This document shows positions 42,515 to 53,226 of a stretch of 64,000 bases of DNA, one piece after another; position 1 is the stretch's first letter; every line of letters starts with the position of its first letter. The position numbers and the translations under genes were made by a program. Origin of the DNA: Yponomeuta sedellus (Eukaryota; Arthropoda; Insecta; Lepidoptera; Yponomeutidae); contig OW203740.1 in assembly GCA_934045075.1 (NCBI GenBank), positions 20,039,878 to 20,103,877 of the forward strand, in the 5' to 3' direction. Below the pieces are notes generated by a model. The model worked only from the letters and a program-made list of their open reading frames with translations, did no database searches and was not told the DNA's origin.

Positions 42515-43080
42515 TGACTATTGACATAATCATCTAACAACAAGAATATCCTTAGTTATTTTTTCATTTTAAGGGTGATTTTTTTGTATAATTTTCTGAT
42601 AAGTGTAAATAAAAAAAATGTGTACAAGTAAAAACCGATAAATATATAAATAGTTGTGATTTCCAAAAAGAAATAGGAAAAGGGACTGTATTTCTTCTAC
42701 TAATTAGACCGTGACTTGGTTATGAACAGAATAAATATTAAAAGAGCAAGGTACAGCGTTTATTTAGGGAGTTATTAGATATTTTTGAAATTCTGGTAAA
42801 ACCAGATATATGCAGATACTTCGACGATAATTGTGTATTTTTTTCTATTATATTGTACAAAAATCAATCAAAACTTTATGATTTACAAGGTTGAAATTAG
42901 TATGCACAATTTTGGGACTTTGGGAATTTGGTTATTTCAGGGACATAACATACATAAATTTGGTTTGAACTTTCAATTCGCATTTACTCAAAACATCCGA
43001 AGCTGCATTTATTTTTTAGCAGTAAGGACACGATGTATATTTAGACGTATATTTTGGTCAGATCCTGTCACTGAGCTGGA
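42515..43080. other. AT-rich, no gene
   Basis: Open frame 42833-43150 (+) runs into SINE-E and has no recognisable domain. Confidence 0.4.
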
Positions 43081-43084
43081 CTTC

Positions 43085-43195
43085 TTGGATGTTTACATGT
43101 TTGTGACGTCATTGTTTCTGGTTACCACGACACAGGGTATCCTAGTGTAGGGCCAGAAGCAATGGGTGTGCCTTTATGTAAATGTTATGAAATGA
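43085..43195 (+). mobile_element. SINE-E 3' part
   Basis: ggatgtttacatgtttgtga, ccacgacacagggtatccta and agaagcaatgggtgtgcc. Confidence 0.7.
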
Positions 43196-43388
43196 AATGA
43201 AAAGGTTTTATTCAAAGTAGCGCAGAAACTGCGGCTTAATGAACGTTACAATTCAAAGTAGGTGTAACGTTATTTAACGTTATGTTATATCTATAACTGT
43301 GCCAAAAGCAATTTTTTCCGCCTTTTTCCACTTATACGAGTAGCTCAGTTTATAATCACGCCGTCACACGGTAGGTACCTTTCGTGGT

Positions 43389-43764
43389 TACGTTATCAAC
43401 CCTTGTATGTCCCCACTGCTGGGGCACGGGTCTCTTCCTGCATCGCAGGAAGGTTAGGCCATAGTCCACCACGGGGGCCAAGTCCGCGTTGGTGGAGGAT
43501 TGTAAGACAGTGGTGGGCCTTACTGTCAGAAGTTATCAAGCCGCCCATAAGGCCTCTGACATGGCTTAACGACTGCCATCATATGTATGACAGCCGGCAC
43601 CAACGGCTTAACGTACCTTGCGAAGCACGGAAGCGCTCGGAAAAATGCCACTAGCGGTAGTCACGGGACCCTCACCCATCCCGCACCTGACCGCGCCTGT
43701 TGTTGCTTAACCAAGTGATTGATTCCAATCACTCGGTTCGCCTAGGCCACGAGCGCTTCACGAG
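43389..43764 (-). mobile_element. SINE-B, full length, 11-bp TSD
   Basis: Antisense from cgttatcaacccttgtatgt to ccacgagcgcttcacgag. The 5S-like box is intact (complement gttaagcaacaacaggcgcg). TSD cctttcgtggt at 43378-43388 and 43765-43775. It is 376 bp and the best reference copy. Confidence 0.9.
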
Positions 43765-43775
43765 CCTTTCGTGGT

Positions 43776-44290
43776 ATTGAGGGTTAAACCCTAAAGAGTT
43801 GGACAGGTCTACGATGCCCAGTGCTTCGGTTAACGAGTTAAAGCATATTAGTGAAACAAAACAGCGATTCTGCCGGCGCGCGCGCCAATTAAGATTTTTT
43901 CGCAGATACTGTTGGCGTAGGGCTGATTAACTTGTCTGTTGTGCAGTCCTATCACTTGTCTATCAACGATGGTGCGCTCCGCGGGCTTGGTGAGTAGCGG
44001 AGAGGGTAGCGGAGCGGGCAGCGTGTCGTATTTATACGCACGGTTCAAGGACGTTTCTTCATAATTCCGTCTATTTTTAAGTTATGATGACGGATTCCAC
44101 TGCAGGATGCCACATTTACTTCGACTCTCTCAGAGACAGAAAGAATGAGAGAAACTGTGCCGACCGTGGAATGGCGATTGGAAAGGTGGCGTAGCCATTG
44201 GCGTGGAATGGATTATATTTAATCTCGTAAATTATTTGTTTCAATTTGATCACTACCATTACACAAAAGTAAGTAATACTAGTACGGACT
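43776..44290. other. No feature recognised
   Basis: Short open frame 43848-44048 (-) only. Confidence 0.4.
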
Positions 44291-44299
44291 ACCCGTCTC

Positions 44300-44407
44300 T
44301 AATTTCTTTCTTGTCTCCGTCTATGGATGCCTGGTACTATATTTTTATATAATTTCTGCTACTGTAATTTCTGTGTACTATAAAGAATATTTTATCTATC
44401 TATCTAT
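44300..44407 (+). mobile_element. LINE-H 3' end with TCTA tail
   Basis: tctgtgtactataaagaata, then tttatctatctatctat. Confidence 0.6.
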
Positions 44408-44800
44408 GGTGACTTACGTTATGTGACATATTACAATTATACTCAACTATTCACGGTGTTTATCCTAATGTCAGTGCTGCGTATTAAAAATATACGACTA
44501 GTTTTTTTTGTTCTTACTTAACGACTTAACGTGAAAATATAAACAAAAAAATCAATATATTATGCATAATATATCAGAATGAGACTTGAAAAGTTGAGCC
44601 TTTACAAAATGTCTAGAAACAATTAAACTCACTTCACGTAGCAGTTTCAGAGGAATAGCGGGACATCAGGGTTGGCTTTTTGCCGTGATCCCAACCTCTT
44701 CCGCTTCAATAACACGCACGCCGGTTGCATGTTTCTTCTTCAGACACGGGCGTGTTTTGACATGAAAGGACTATAATTTTTAGTCTATAAATTAATTCTG

Positions 44801-44920
44801 ACCAGGTGGGATGACGATCTAAAAAAACTGCCGGCAGATGCTGGATGCTGCAAGCTATGGCGTTCTTTAGAGGAGGGTTATGTCCAGCAGTGGACTAATA
44901 TAGCCTGAAGAAGAAGAATT
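44801..44920 (+). pseudogene. RTE LINE ORF 3' end with GAA tail
   Basis: 36 codons: TRWDDDLKKLPADAGCCKLW, then RSLEEGYVQQWTNIA and stop (44906-44908), then gaagaagaagaa. It aligns with 60668-60790 after one frameshift and a small deletion. The 3' 35 bases are shared with SINE-C. Confidence 0.75.
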
Positions 44921-45307
44921 AATTCCACACGATACCTAACCAGAGTTACAACCATCGTCGAGGTGACAATCATATTGGCACGCGGTTTCAGCAAGAATTA
45001 AAGTGTTTCAGTTCCGCTCAGATCAAAACCCCATATCCGCTCTCTCACACTCCTAAGCCTGCACCCTGATGCTTGATTTGATGACTCCACATGGGGCGCA
45101 GAGTTTCGTATTTTCCGCAGCGTTGCACTCACTCTGTTTGCGCATCTTACGATTATATGCACTGGCTAACATCTGCTATGCTTACTCGCTCTGGCTACTG
45201 CTTGTCAGACTGTTTATTCTTGATATCATCATTTTGTAATGAGATGGGATCCTGTAGGTTAACTTTAGGAGCATGGACGGGGGATTTGATCAAATTCAAA
45301 TTGAATT

Positions 45308-45411
45308 GAATTCGATATCTATATCAACCCCTGCATGTCCCCACTGCTGGGGCACGGGTCTCTTTCTGTATCGCAGGAGGTTTAGGCCATACTCCACCAA
45401 GGGGGCCTTCA
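45308..45411 (-). mobile_element. SINE-B 3' fragment
   Basis: tcgatatctatatcaacccc to ctccaccaagggggcc. Confidence 0.75.
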
Positions 45412-45414
45412 TTG

Positions 45415-45660
45415 CATATATTTTTTTAGGATTTTTAGTATTCACATGCGTCTATTTAGCATAATTCAATACTTTTAAAATTGTACCCGCAAAAAATTGT
45501 GAAATGATATTTCATAATTATTTCATTTCATAATTTTTTTCAGGGTTTTAAGTCTTCACATGCGTCTATTTAGCATAATGCTATACTTAAGTGTACCCGC
45601 AAAAAAAATATGAAATGATATTTCATAATTATTTCATTGCATAATTTTTTTGCGGGTGAT
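45415..45660. repeat. Two tandem units (about 120 bp) with inverted ends
   Basis: ttcacatgcgtctatttagc recurs at about 45440 and 45556. The second unit has acccgcaaaaaaaatatgaa facing cataatttttttgcgggt (to 45657). Confidence 0.65.
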
Positions 45661-45827
45661 GCAGGTAACTTGGATAGAAAACACTTTATATTCCATGAAT
45701 AGGAAATTGTACTAATATATACATATTTATGTTCATACATACACTACTACATATGCCTCCATGATCCATATATATATATCTCTTCACAGGTAGTAAATTT
45801 TACTAATTATAATATAAATAAATAATA

Positions 45828-46082
45828 TCAATAAATAAATATTCATGGACATATTACACAGATCTCGTTAGCCCTATACTAAGTACAACTAAATTACTTG
45901 TGTTATAGGTGCTAACTCGACGATCTATCGTATAATAATACAATAAATACATAGATAACATCCAAGACCCGAGACAAACTAGAAAAGTTCGTTTCCTAGT
46001 TTAACCCGGCCGGGGATCGAACCCGAGACCTTCGGTTCAGCGGAGTCAGCGTGCCAAACCGCTGCGCCACCAAGGCCGTCAT
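45828..46082 (-). mobile_element. SINE-D
   Basis: Tail aataaataaatattcatgga, body, then the head complement with B box ggggatcgaacccgagac and ccaaaccgctgcgccacc (A box). Confidence 0.8.
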
Positions 46083-46137
46083 ATAACATTATAAGATCCG
46101 CCATTATATAACACTATAAGACATAATAGTTATAAAG

Positions 46138-46262
46138 GTTATCTGGAAGAGATCATTTTAGTGATAAGGCCGCCGTCTGTACTCTTAGGTTGAGAAACAT
46201 CTGTGTAATTTCCATTTTTATGTACAATAAAGTGTTTTCCATATATGTATCTATCTATCTAT
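46138..46262 (+). mobile_element. LINE 3' end with TCTA tail
   Basis: atctggaagagatcatttta, gtgataaggccgccgtctgt, tgtacaataaagtgttttcc and (atct)n. The gatcattttagtgat part folds into a stem. Confidence 0.65.
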
Positions 46263-46264
46263 AA

Positions 46265-46740
46265 TAGAAACTTCAAATTCAATAGAAATTTCAACCAAAT
46301 ATTTCTTCTCTTTATAACAGGTATGAAAAGGGCAGACATACCTGACACAGGCTGATAGTGGAATATTTGAAACGAATTCCCTTTGTCGGAAACACTCATT
46401 TAATCCCCCAATTAGCGCGTAATAACGTTACAATGAGCCCGTACAGCATTCATTACATACTCGTATTTTACACAAACTAAAAGGGAATAATGAGAGCGCC
46501 ATTGAACATTTGTTGTTTTACGATGAAATTAATAATGGCTGGCTATCCTGGCATAATTATTGTTATTATTATTAATTCTTTGTTGCACCATAAAATCGTA
46601 CTATGCTGCGAACTTAATTCTATAAGCATTTTCTACCAGTCAACCGCAGGTGGCAACGAAAGAGTTGGCAGACGTGCAAAAAAAGGAAAAAGAAAAACAA
46701 TACAGTAAAATGGTGTAGTTAAATAAACTTACACATATAA
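46265..46740. other. No feature recognised
   Basis: Open frame 46490-46708 (+) has no recognisable domain. Confidence 0.4.
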
Positions 46741-46744
46741 TACG

Positions 46745-46930
46745 CTAAACGTAAATATAATAGTAAAATAATAAATATATACTATTATTTTGATAATAAA
46801 TATTAAAATAATAGTATATATATATATTACTACTAATACGACTATTATTATTATTATTATAATATAGTAATATAGTATTAGTAATACATATATATATACA
46901 TCACATTATATACAAATATATATTAATAAT
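46745..46930. repeat. AT-rich inverted repeat and ATT tract
   Basis: atatatactattattttgat faces the complement near 46800-46825; attattattattattat follows at 46842. Confidence 0.6.
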
Positions 46931-47407
46931 TTGCACTGCCACAGACACCGTTCTATGATTCTTCTTACCATGGCAACGAAATCCTACTAATACGACTATT
47001 ATTATCGCGAAAGTTTGTAAGTATGGATGTATGGATGTTCGTTACTCTTTCACGTAAAAACAACTGAATGGATGTTAAATCAGAATAACACATAGGTACT
47101 TTTATCAAAGAATTAGGGCGGCGCTTGAGGATCCGTGGTCTTGACAAACGCTCAGGGGCATTTCTGATGCAGAGGATCTCCCTTGCTGTGCAGCGTGGTA
47201 ACGCTGCCAGCGTTATGGGGACCTTTGGGTCAGAGATGTCTCAGGGTGGTCTATTTAATTGACATTTTGTATTTTATTAAGGACATTCTTTATGTAATAT
47301 TGTATAGATATGACGATACAATTGTGGATTTTTTAGTTTAGTTAACCTTAGTTTAAGTTAACTTTGTAATTGTGCATGTGACATTTATCTTTATTGTATT
47401 ATTGTTA

Positions 47408-47909
47408 TACTATTTTTATTTTTAATGCACTAACCCGTGCTAAGGACAAATTTAAAAACCTATTTAGAGGCTAAAAATCTCACCCATGTCGGGATTCGAA
47501 CCCGCAACCTCTGGCTATCCGTGCCAGCGCTCTACCAATTGAGCCAATGGGCGACTCACCGGCATCAGTGAAATTTCGAACCTCTACACTATTCTCTGTA
47601 TTACGTACAGGCAGCGACATCTGGCTTAAGCAAATTGCATCACTTACAGCCCCGACTACCTACTTTGCAGTTAGGTTTTACATCGGAATGATATCGCTGT
47701 ACCCACATGATTATACTATTTTTATTTTTAATTCACTAACCCGTGCTAAGGACAAATTTAAAAACCTATTTAGAGGCTAAAAATCTCACCCATGCCGGGA
47801 TTCGGTGAGTCGCCAATTGGCTCAATTGGTAGAGCGCTGGCACGGATAGCCAGAGGTTGCGGGTTCGAATCCCGGCATGGGTGAGATTTTTAGCCTCTAA
47901 ATAGGTTTT
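47408..47909. mobile_element. Fold-back and tandem SINE-A, 13-bp TSD
   Basis: Antisense tail, head, body, second tail and start of a second head (47408-47805), then a sense head (about 47813-47882) and tail. Tail motif tatttagagg repeats at 47461 and 47767, a 306-bp unit. TSD tgtattattgtta at 47395-47407 and 47910-47922. Confidence 0.85.
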
Positions 47910-47979
47910 TGTATTATTGTTACTAAATAAACTAGGTCACAATTTATGAAGATATTGTGGAGAGGAAACTAAACTGCCA

Positions 47980-48120
47980 CAATCTCTTAAGACCAAGGTC
48001 TACAATCAATGTGTCCTGCCCATACTTACTTACGGTGCGGAAACATGGACGCTCACTAAGCAAAATATGCACAAAATAAAAGTTGCACGGCGGTGGGCTG
48101 ATGGTGATGATGATGATAGG
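47980..48120 (+). pseudogene. RTE LINE RT fragment fused to a GAT-repeat tail
   Basis: QSLKTKVYNQCVLPILTYGA, then ETWTLTKQNMHKIKVARR, a hallmark segment (CVLPxLTYGAETWTLT) of RTE-type ORFs. It then jumps to tgggctgatggtgatgatga, so the last part of the ORF is deleted. Confidence 0.75.
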
Positions 48121-48195
48121 GTACGTACAAAAAAAAAAGATTGAGAAAATGTATGTTTATCGTAACAATATAATTAAGTAACTATTTATGTAGGT

Positions 48196-48408
48196 ATTTA
48201 ACATAACATAACATTTACATACAGGCACATCCATTGCTTCTGACCCCACACTAGGATACCCTGTGTCGTGGGAATCAGAAACAACGACATCACAAACATG
48301 TAAACATCCAAGACCTGGGGGTTTTTTTTTGTTTCCAGCCAGGATTCGAACCCGGGACCTCTTGCATGGTAGGTAGATGCGCTACCGCTACGCCACAGAG
48401 GTAGTCAA
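48196..48408 (-). mobile_element. SINE-E, full length
   Basis: Antisense. Tail aacataacataacatttaca, body with ccacactaggataccctgtg, then a head complement with B box ggattcgaacccggga and A box (ccgctacgccacagagg). Best reference copy of the family. Confidence 0.85.
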
Positions 48409-48479
48409 TTTATTGTTAATATTTTTATTTATGTAAGTAGTGTTTTAATATATTCATATTTGCACCGACTACTGGTCTC

Positions 48480-48622
48480 TCATTTCCTTCAACAACTTTC
48501 CGTCATAAGGTTGTCTGAAAGAAATTGCTTTCAGCAATAAGTCCGCCAATTGTACTTTGTATTTTTACATGTTTTATAATATCTACTCTGGTGTACAATA
48601 AAGAGCATTCTTATCTTATATT
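48480..48622 (+). mobile_element. LINE-H 3' end
   Basis: gtctgaaagaaattgctttc, agcaataagtccgccaattg, ggtgtacaataaagagcatt and the cttat tail. Confidence 0.65.
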
Positions 48623-48694
48623 ATTGAGTGACATCACCATTCTAAAGTCTGTTTCATTCATATAAATCGGCATAAGCACTTAGTACCAATTCAT

Positions 48695-49038
48695 AGTTAA
48701 AAACCTATTTAGAGGTTAAAACTTCCACCCATGCCGGGATTCGAACCCGCGACCTCTGGCTATCCGTGCCAGCGCTCTTTCCAACTGAGCTAAAGGGCGA
48801 CTCACCGGTATCAGTGAAATTTCGAACCTCTACAATATTCTCTGTATTACGTACAGGCAGCGACATCTGGCTGAAGTAATTTGCATCACTTACAGCCCCG
48901 AGTACCTACTTTGCAGTTAGGTTTTTACATCGGAATGATATCGCTGATTGTACTATTTTTATACCCACGTTTCGTACCCACATGATTATACTATTTTTAT
49001 TTTTAATGCACTAACCCGTGCTAAGGACAATTTTAAAA
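48695..49038 (-). mobile_element. SINE-A, single orientation, full unit
   Basis: Antisense head (about 48722-48801), full body with a small duplication near 48950-48985, and the tail ending attttaaaaacc. Both ends are permuted relative to other copies. TSD accaattcat at 48685-48694 and 49039-49048. Confidence 0.8.
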
Positions 49039-49050
49039 ACCAATTCATTG

Positions 49051-49237
49051 GTTATGCGACCAAGGGACACAAACCGGGGGGTGGGCAGCAGCGCCCCCTG
49101 CAGTACAATTCCACCGAACTGCGACCCCCAACCTGCATGCCCAGCGTGGGGATTATGGCCATTACCCCCTATGATAGCACAACGTGGCGCTCATTAGGGG
49201 AGGGCTATGTCCAGCAGTGGACTAGTATAGCCTGACG
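49051..49237 (+). mobile_element. SINE-C, 5'-truncated, 12-bp TSD
   Basis: gcgaccaagggacacaaacc to agtggactagtatagcctga. TSD accaattcattg at 49039-49050 and 49238-49249, overlapping the right TSD of the preceding SINE-A. The shared 3' end still encodes WRSLGEGYVQQWTSIA and stop. Confidence 0.85.
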
Positions 49238-49411
49238 ACCAATTCATTGATATCCAGTGTTACTTCTGTAAATTACTATCTCGCTTTTCCCCAATACTGA
49301 ATTAAAATGTGGTAATTTCTGATTGGCCTCAGGCCAGCTATTGAGATATAAAATCCGCAGAGTGGTAATTACTTATTTCCACTTCTGAATGTTGGTTTTG
49401 GTCAATTCCAT

Positions 49412-49508
49412 GATACCTAAGGTCTGTTCAGCTGCAGGATGGGTGACTGTCCCTTGACTACCGCTAGTGGAATTTTTTTCCGAGCGCTCTTGCTTCGCGA
49501 GGCAAACT
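49412..49508 (+). mobile_element. SINE-B fragment
   Basis: gcaggatgggtgactgtccc to cgagcgctcttgcttcgcga. Confidence 0.65.
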
Positions 49509-49535
49509 GTCACATTCCCATTCATAAATGAAGTA

Positions 49536-49879
49536 CAGTACTACACATCATAAAAGTCCCTTCGGGAGTCTACGTTCGCGCAGACTAGGAAGAAATGTAA
49601 CGAAAGTACCCGAAGCTATAAGTACATTCAACATGATCTTTAACCGATACGGTTAAGGTGCAGAATTGATAGCCGCAGTAGCGCTACCTATTTCGCTCAC
49701 GCTAATATTGCCAAACTAATAGTCACCTGCATCGATGACGTTGAATCAACCAATAGCAACAAAGGCGCGCGGCCTGCCATAAAATGAAACTATCTGATTG
49801 GTCGTTCAACTTGCCGCACATCCAAAATTTGGTCATCTGCGCAGGTACATCCGCGAGACTTATTTATTGTGTAGCACTG
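49536..49879. mobile_element. 344-bp MITE, copy 2
   Basis: Left end cagtactacacatcataaaa, right end tgtgtagcactg; TA at 49534-49535 and 49880-49881. Near identical to 12474-12817, implying recent movement. Confidence 0.8.
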
Positions 49880-50019
49880 TAACTTGGGTTACCATTTCAA
49901 TAACACGCTGCCAATTTTATAAACAAGGTCAAGGTGAGAAAATGTCTAGTTTTGGAATCGAATTTAAAATTTTGAGGTTAGAATCTTGTTTATCGAATTA
50001 GACAAGTAAGGATAAACAA

Positions 50020-50375
50020 GCTTTATCGATATCAACCCATGTATGTCTCATTGCTAGGGCACGGGTCTCTTCCTGCATAGCAGGAAAGTTTGGTCATACT
50101 CCACCACGAGGGCCAAGTCCGGGTGGGTGGAGGAATGTAAGTGGCGGGCCTTACTGTCAGAAGTTATCAAGCCGCCCATAAGGCATCTGACATGGCTTGA
50201 AGACTGCCATTACCAACAGCCGGCACCAACGGCCTTGCGAAGCACGGAAGCACTCGGAAAAATTGTCATTCGCGGTAGTCACGGGACGATCACCCATCCT
50301 GCACCTGACCGCGCCTGTTGTAGCTTAACTTAAGTGATTGATTCCAATCTTTCAGGCTGACGAGGCCACGAGCGC
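50020..50375 (-). mobile_element. SINE-B, near full length
   Basis: Antisense from ttatcgatatcaacccatgt to cgaggccacgagcgcc. The head complement gttaagctacaacaggcgcg is recognisable. Confidence 0.8.
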
Positions 50376-50379
50376 CATA

Positions 50380-50560
50380 GCAATACTACTCACTTATTGT
50401 AAAGGAAAACATCGTGCTGAAACCTGATTTTCTAAAGTATTAACGACCTCATCGCTTGAAATTATAAATCCGCGGTGGGCACGCGTGGTAATTAAGCCCA
50501 TACTCTCTCTTTCTGAGAGAAGGCCTGTGCCCTGCAAAGGGATGTTTATAGGCTCCATAA
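50380..50560 (+). repeat. M/RTE-type SINE fragment
   Basis: ttgtaaaggaaaacatcgtg, ccgcggtgggcacgcgtggt and ctctttctgagagaaggcct. Confidence 0.5.
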
Positions 50561-50880
50561 AATAACATTACAAAATTAAAGACAACACCGGAGCGGTTTC
50601 GTACACATTTCATTAAACCAACCTTATGAAGTATACGTTGAAAAGAATGTTCCATATCTGCTTATGGAAAAAAATATCTGAAGTTGTATGTAACATAGGC
50701 TCACGTGCGCTTTTGACGGTTTATAAGGAAAATAAATTGCGATAAACATTGTGTACACGTGAAACAATGAAATATTCGGATACATTCGCCAGGCACCGTC
50801 AGTCGGCGTCTTTAGGAGTAGAGTCTAGGAACACTATGTACATGTTCAGAACAATAACGTGTAATTCTATCCGTAAGTAT

Positions 50881-51105
50881 GTTTCTTCATCTTCAGGCTG
50901 TATTAGTCCACTGCTGGACATAGCCCTCCCCTAATGAGCGCCATAGCGGAACGTTGTGCCATCATTGGGGGGTAGTGCCCATAATCCCCACGCTGGGCAT
51001 GCGGGTTGGGGATCGCAGTTTGGTGGAATTGTACTGCAGGAGTCGCTGCTGCCCACCCCCTGGTTTGTGCCCCTTCGTCGCCTTTTACGACACCCGCGGG
51101 AAGAA
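50881..51105 (-). mobile_element. SINE-C, 5'-truncated, 11-bp TSD
   Basis: Antisense from the tail gtttcttcatcttcaggctg to cacccgcgggaagaa. TSD tccgtaagtat at 50870-50880 and 51106-51116. The truncated SINE-B that follows, with its linker, matches 26051-26425. Confidence 0.8.
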
Positions 51106-51142
51106 TCCGTAAGTATTTAAGTCTATGTGTGGATATGATATA

Positions 51143-51437
51143 CGCGGTCAGGTACAGGATGGGTGAGCGTCCCGTGACTACCGCTAGTGGCATTTTTCCG
51201 AGCGCTTCCGTGCTTCACAAGGCACGTTAAGCCGTTGGTGCCGGCTGTCATATAATGGCAAAGCCATGTCAGAGGCCTTATGGGCTGCTTGATAACTTCT
51301 GACATTAAGGCCCGCCACTGTCTTACAATCCTCCACCAACCCGGACTTGACCCCCGTGGTGGAGTATGGCCTAATCTTCCTGCGATGCAGTACGAGATCC
51401 GTGCCCCAGCAGTGGGGACATACAAAGGTTGATAACG
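51143..51437 (+). mobile_element. SINE-B beginning inside the 5S-like box
   Basis: acgcggtcaggtacaggatg to ggggacatacaaaggttgat. Confidence 0.8.
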
Positions 51438-51567
51438 AATAACGAAATGTATGTACTATTTATATTTATATATGTGCTTAATTATTATCTTTGTATATAT
51501 GTATGTTTATAATCATTGTACATATTAATGCGTAGTTTTATTTATAAAGATACATACATAAATAACC

Positions 51568-51801
51568 TCATGCCTGTATCCCAGAGGGGTAGGCTGAGAC
51601 CAGGGACTGCCACTTGCCACGATCCTGACAGATCACTTTCACTTCATTAAAGTTCATAAGTCGTTGCATGCACGCACGCCGGTTCCGGGTACCTTTTATC
51701 ATTACCTTTGCTAATAAATCCCCTATCTGGTCGATGTATGTCCGCCTGGGACGACTCTTACCAACCCTTTGGATTTGTATTTTGAGTAACTTGTGGCATA
51801 G
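51568..51801 (-). pseudogene. LINE-I ORF C-terminal region, open frame
   Basis: About 77 codons without a stop: KLLKIQIQRVGKSRPRRTYI, DQIGDLLAKVMIKGTRNRRA, CMQRLMNFNEVKVICQDRGK and WQSLVSAYPSGIQA, then TGA. GKSRPRRTYIDQI resembles the basic segment at the end of non-LTR retrotransposon RTs. Longest LINE-I fragment here; 5'-truncated near 51801 at an A-run. Confidence 0.75.
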
Positions 51802-51832
51802 AAAAAAAAATACTTTGCGACATTACTTTTTT

Positions 51833-52250
51833 TTATCTAGCCTCGATTGTGTCCCACTGCTGGGCAAAGGCCTCCCCTTTTGTTTTCAACTCCTCCCTGT
51901 TCATGGCCACCTCCAGCCAGCCCGGCAGAAAGGTCGTGAGGTGTCCCGCCATCTCCACTTGGGTCGGCCACGTTTGCGATATGCGTCCCGCGGAACCCAG
52001 TGACGATTTTTGCCCACCTCTCTGGCTTAGATAACCCGCCCAATTCCCCTTCAGCTTAGCAGTTGCAGCTCCAACATCGACAATTTTGGTTTTGGAGCGC
52101 AGCATTGTATTACGAATTCTGTCAATTCTTTTTATACCTAGAATACTGCGCTCCATTGCTCGCTGGCAATCTTGTCTCGACTTCTGATATTCCGCCAAAG
52201 ACCAGGTTTGTGCACCGTAAGTTAGGATAGGCAGGATGCACAATGCACAT
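51833..52250 (-). pseudogene. RTE-type LINE RT C-terminal region, 136 codons open
   Basis: CILPILTYGAQTWSLAEYQK, then RAMERSILGIKRIDRIRNTM, AELKG-like KLKGNWAGYLS, an altered GRxxTRWxDD region, and LKTKGEAFAQQWDTIEAR with the stop at 51833-51835. The order LPxLTYGAxTW - RAMERSxLGI - IRN - KLKxxWAGxL - GEAFxQQW is diagnostic of RTE ORFs. A poly-A (T-run on the plus strand) follows directly. 5'-truncated near 52250. Confidence 0.85.
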
Positions 52251-52259
52251 GTCGACGAG

Positions 52260-53226
52260 TTTAAAACGAAATATTAAAATTATCACAGAAATATTTTTTC
52301 GGTCTCGTTTGAAAAATATAACAGCCTGAGAATATTGAGACGTTGTCCAGTCTTTCCCGAATCAGTTTATCGTTCAGAACCTCGAGTGCTTCTTAATTAA
52401 TATTCGCCAAAAGTTTTATGAAGTGTAATCAAGTTTGTACTCTACAGGGGGCCCTGAATTATTCACCGTCCATGATTTAGAATCATAATTATCGTGAGTT
52501 TAAAAAAAAAACTTTTCAAAGAAAAGTATTTTTCAGAAATGAAATTTTTGATTTTTATTTTTATCTATTTTTGACTTTTTTGTCACAATAATTGTTTGCA
52601 GATATTTTTTGATATTATGTGCTGTTGGATTTTCAAATAAACAATTTCTAATAAACAGGATTTTTTTCGGTTCGATACCCATAATTACTTTAGATAATGA
52701 CATCAGGATGAAAAGTAATAAAAATAAAATTATAATTCGATGCGTCGTATGGTCGGCGCCGGCCAACTCAATTGTTATTTTAATTGTTTACGCATATTAT
52801 GGGACAGTCGCACTAAAATAACGTAATAATAATGTCAAATACTGTAACTAAAAACCGAAGCTTCGAAAACCATGAGGGAGGCCTGAAGCGCATGGACTGA
52901 AAGTTCGTTACACAGCCCGTGAATTACGGTCATAGTGAACAGAACGCTCCGAAAATTAAGGTTTCAACACACCATTAAAAACTCACTGCTCATACATGTA
53001 TTTGAACCCATTAATCCGTAAGCCGCTTTCCACAATTCCGCCTGACCGAGAGATGGCACCCTTTTAGATCATTCGGGAAAGAATTCTTCTTACAACGATT
53101 CAGGACTACAAACTAATAAGGGTCGAAAGAACCGCTCCCTTGAATGTAAGTTTGACCATGCGGCCGGAAGACAGAGGCGTAGATTTTACATTTACATTTC
53201 AATTTTAATTTAGAACAGACTGTAAA
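52260..53226. other. No supported gene in about 1 kb
   Basis: Overlapping short frames near 52533-52821 lie over AT-rich sequence and lack domains. Confidence 0.45.
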
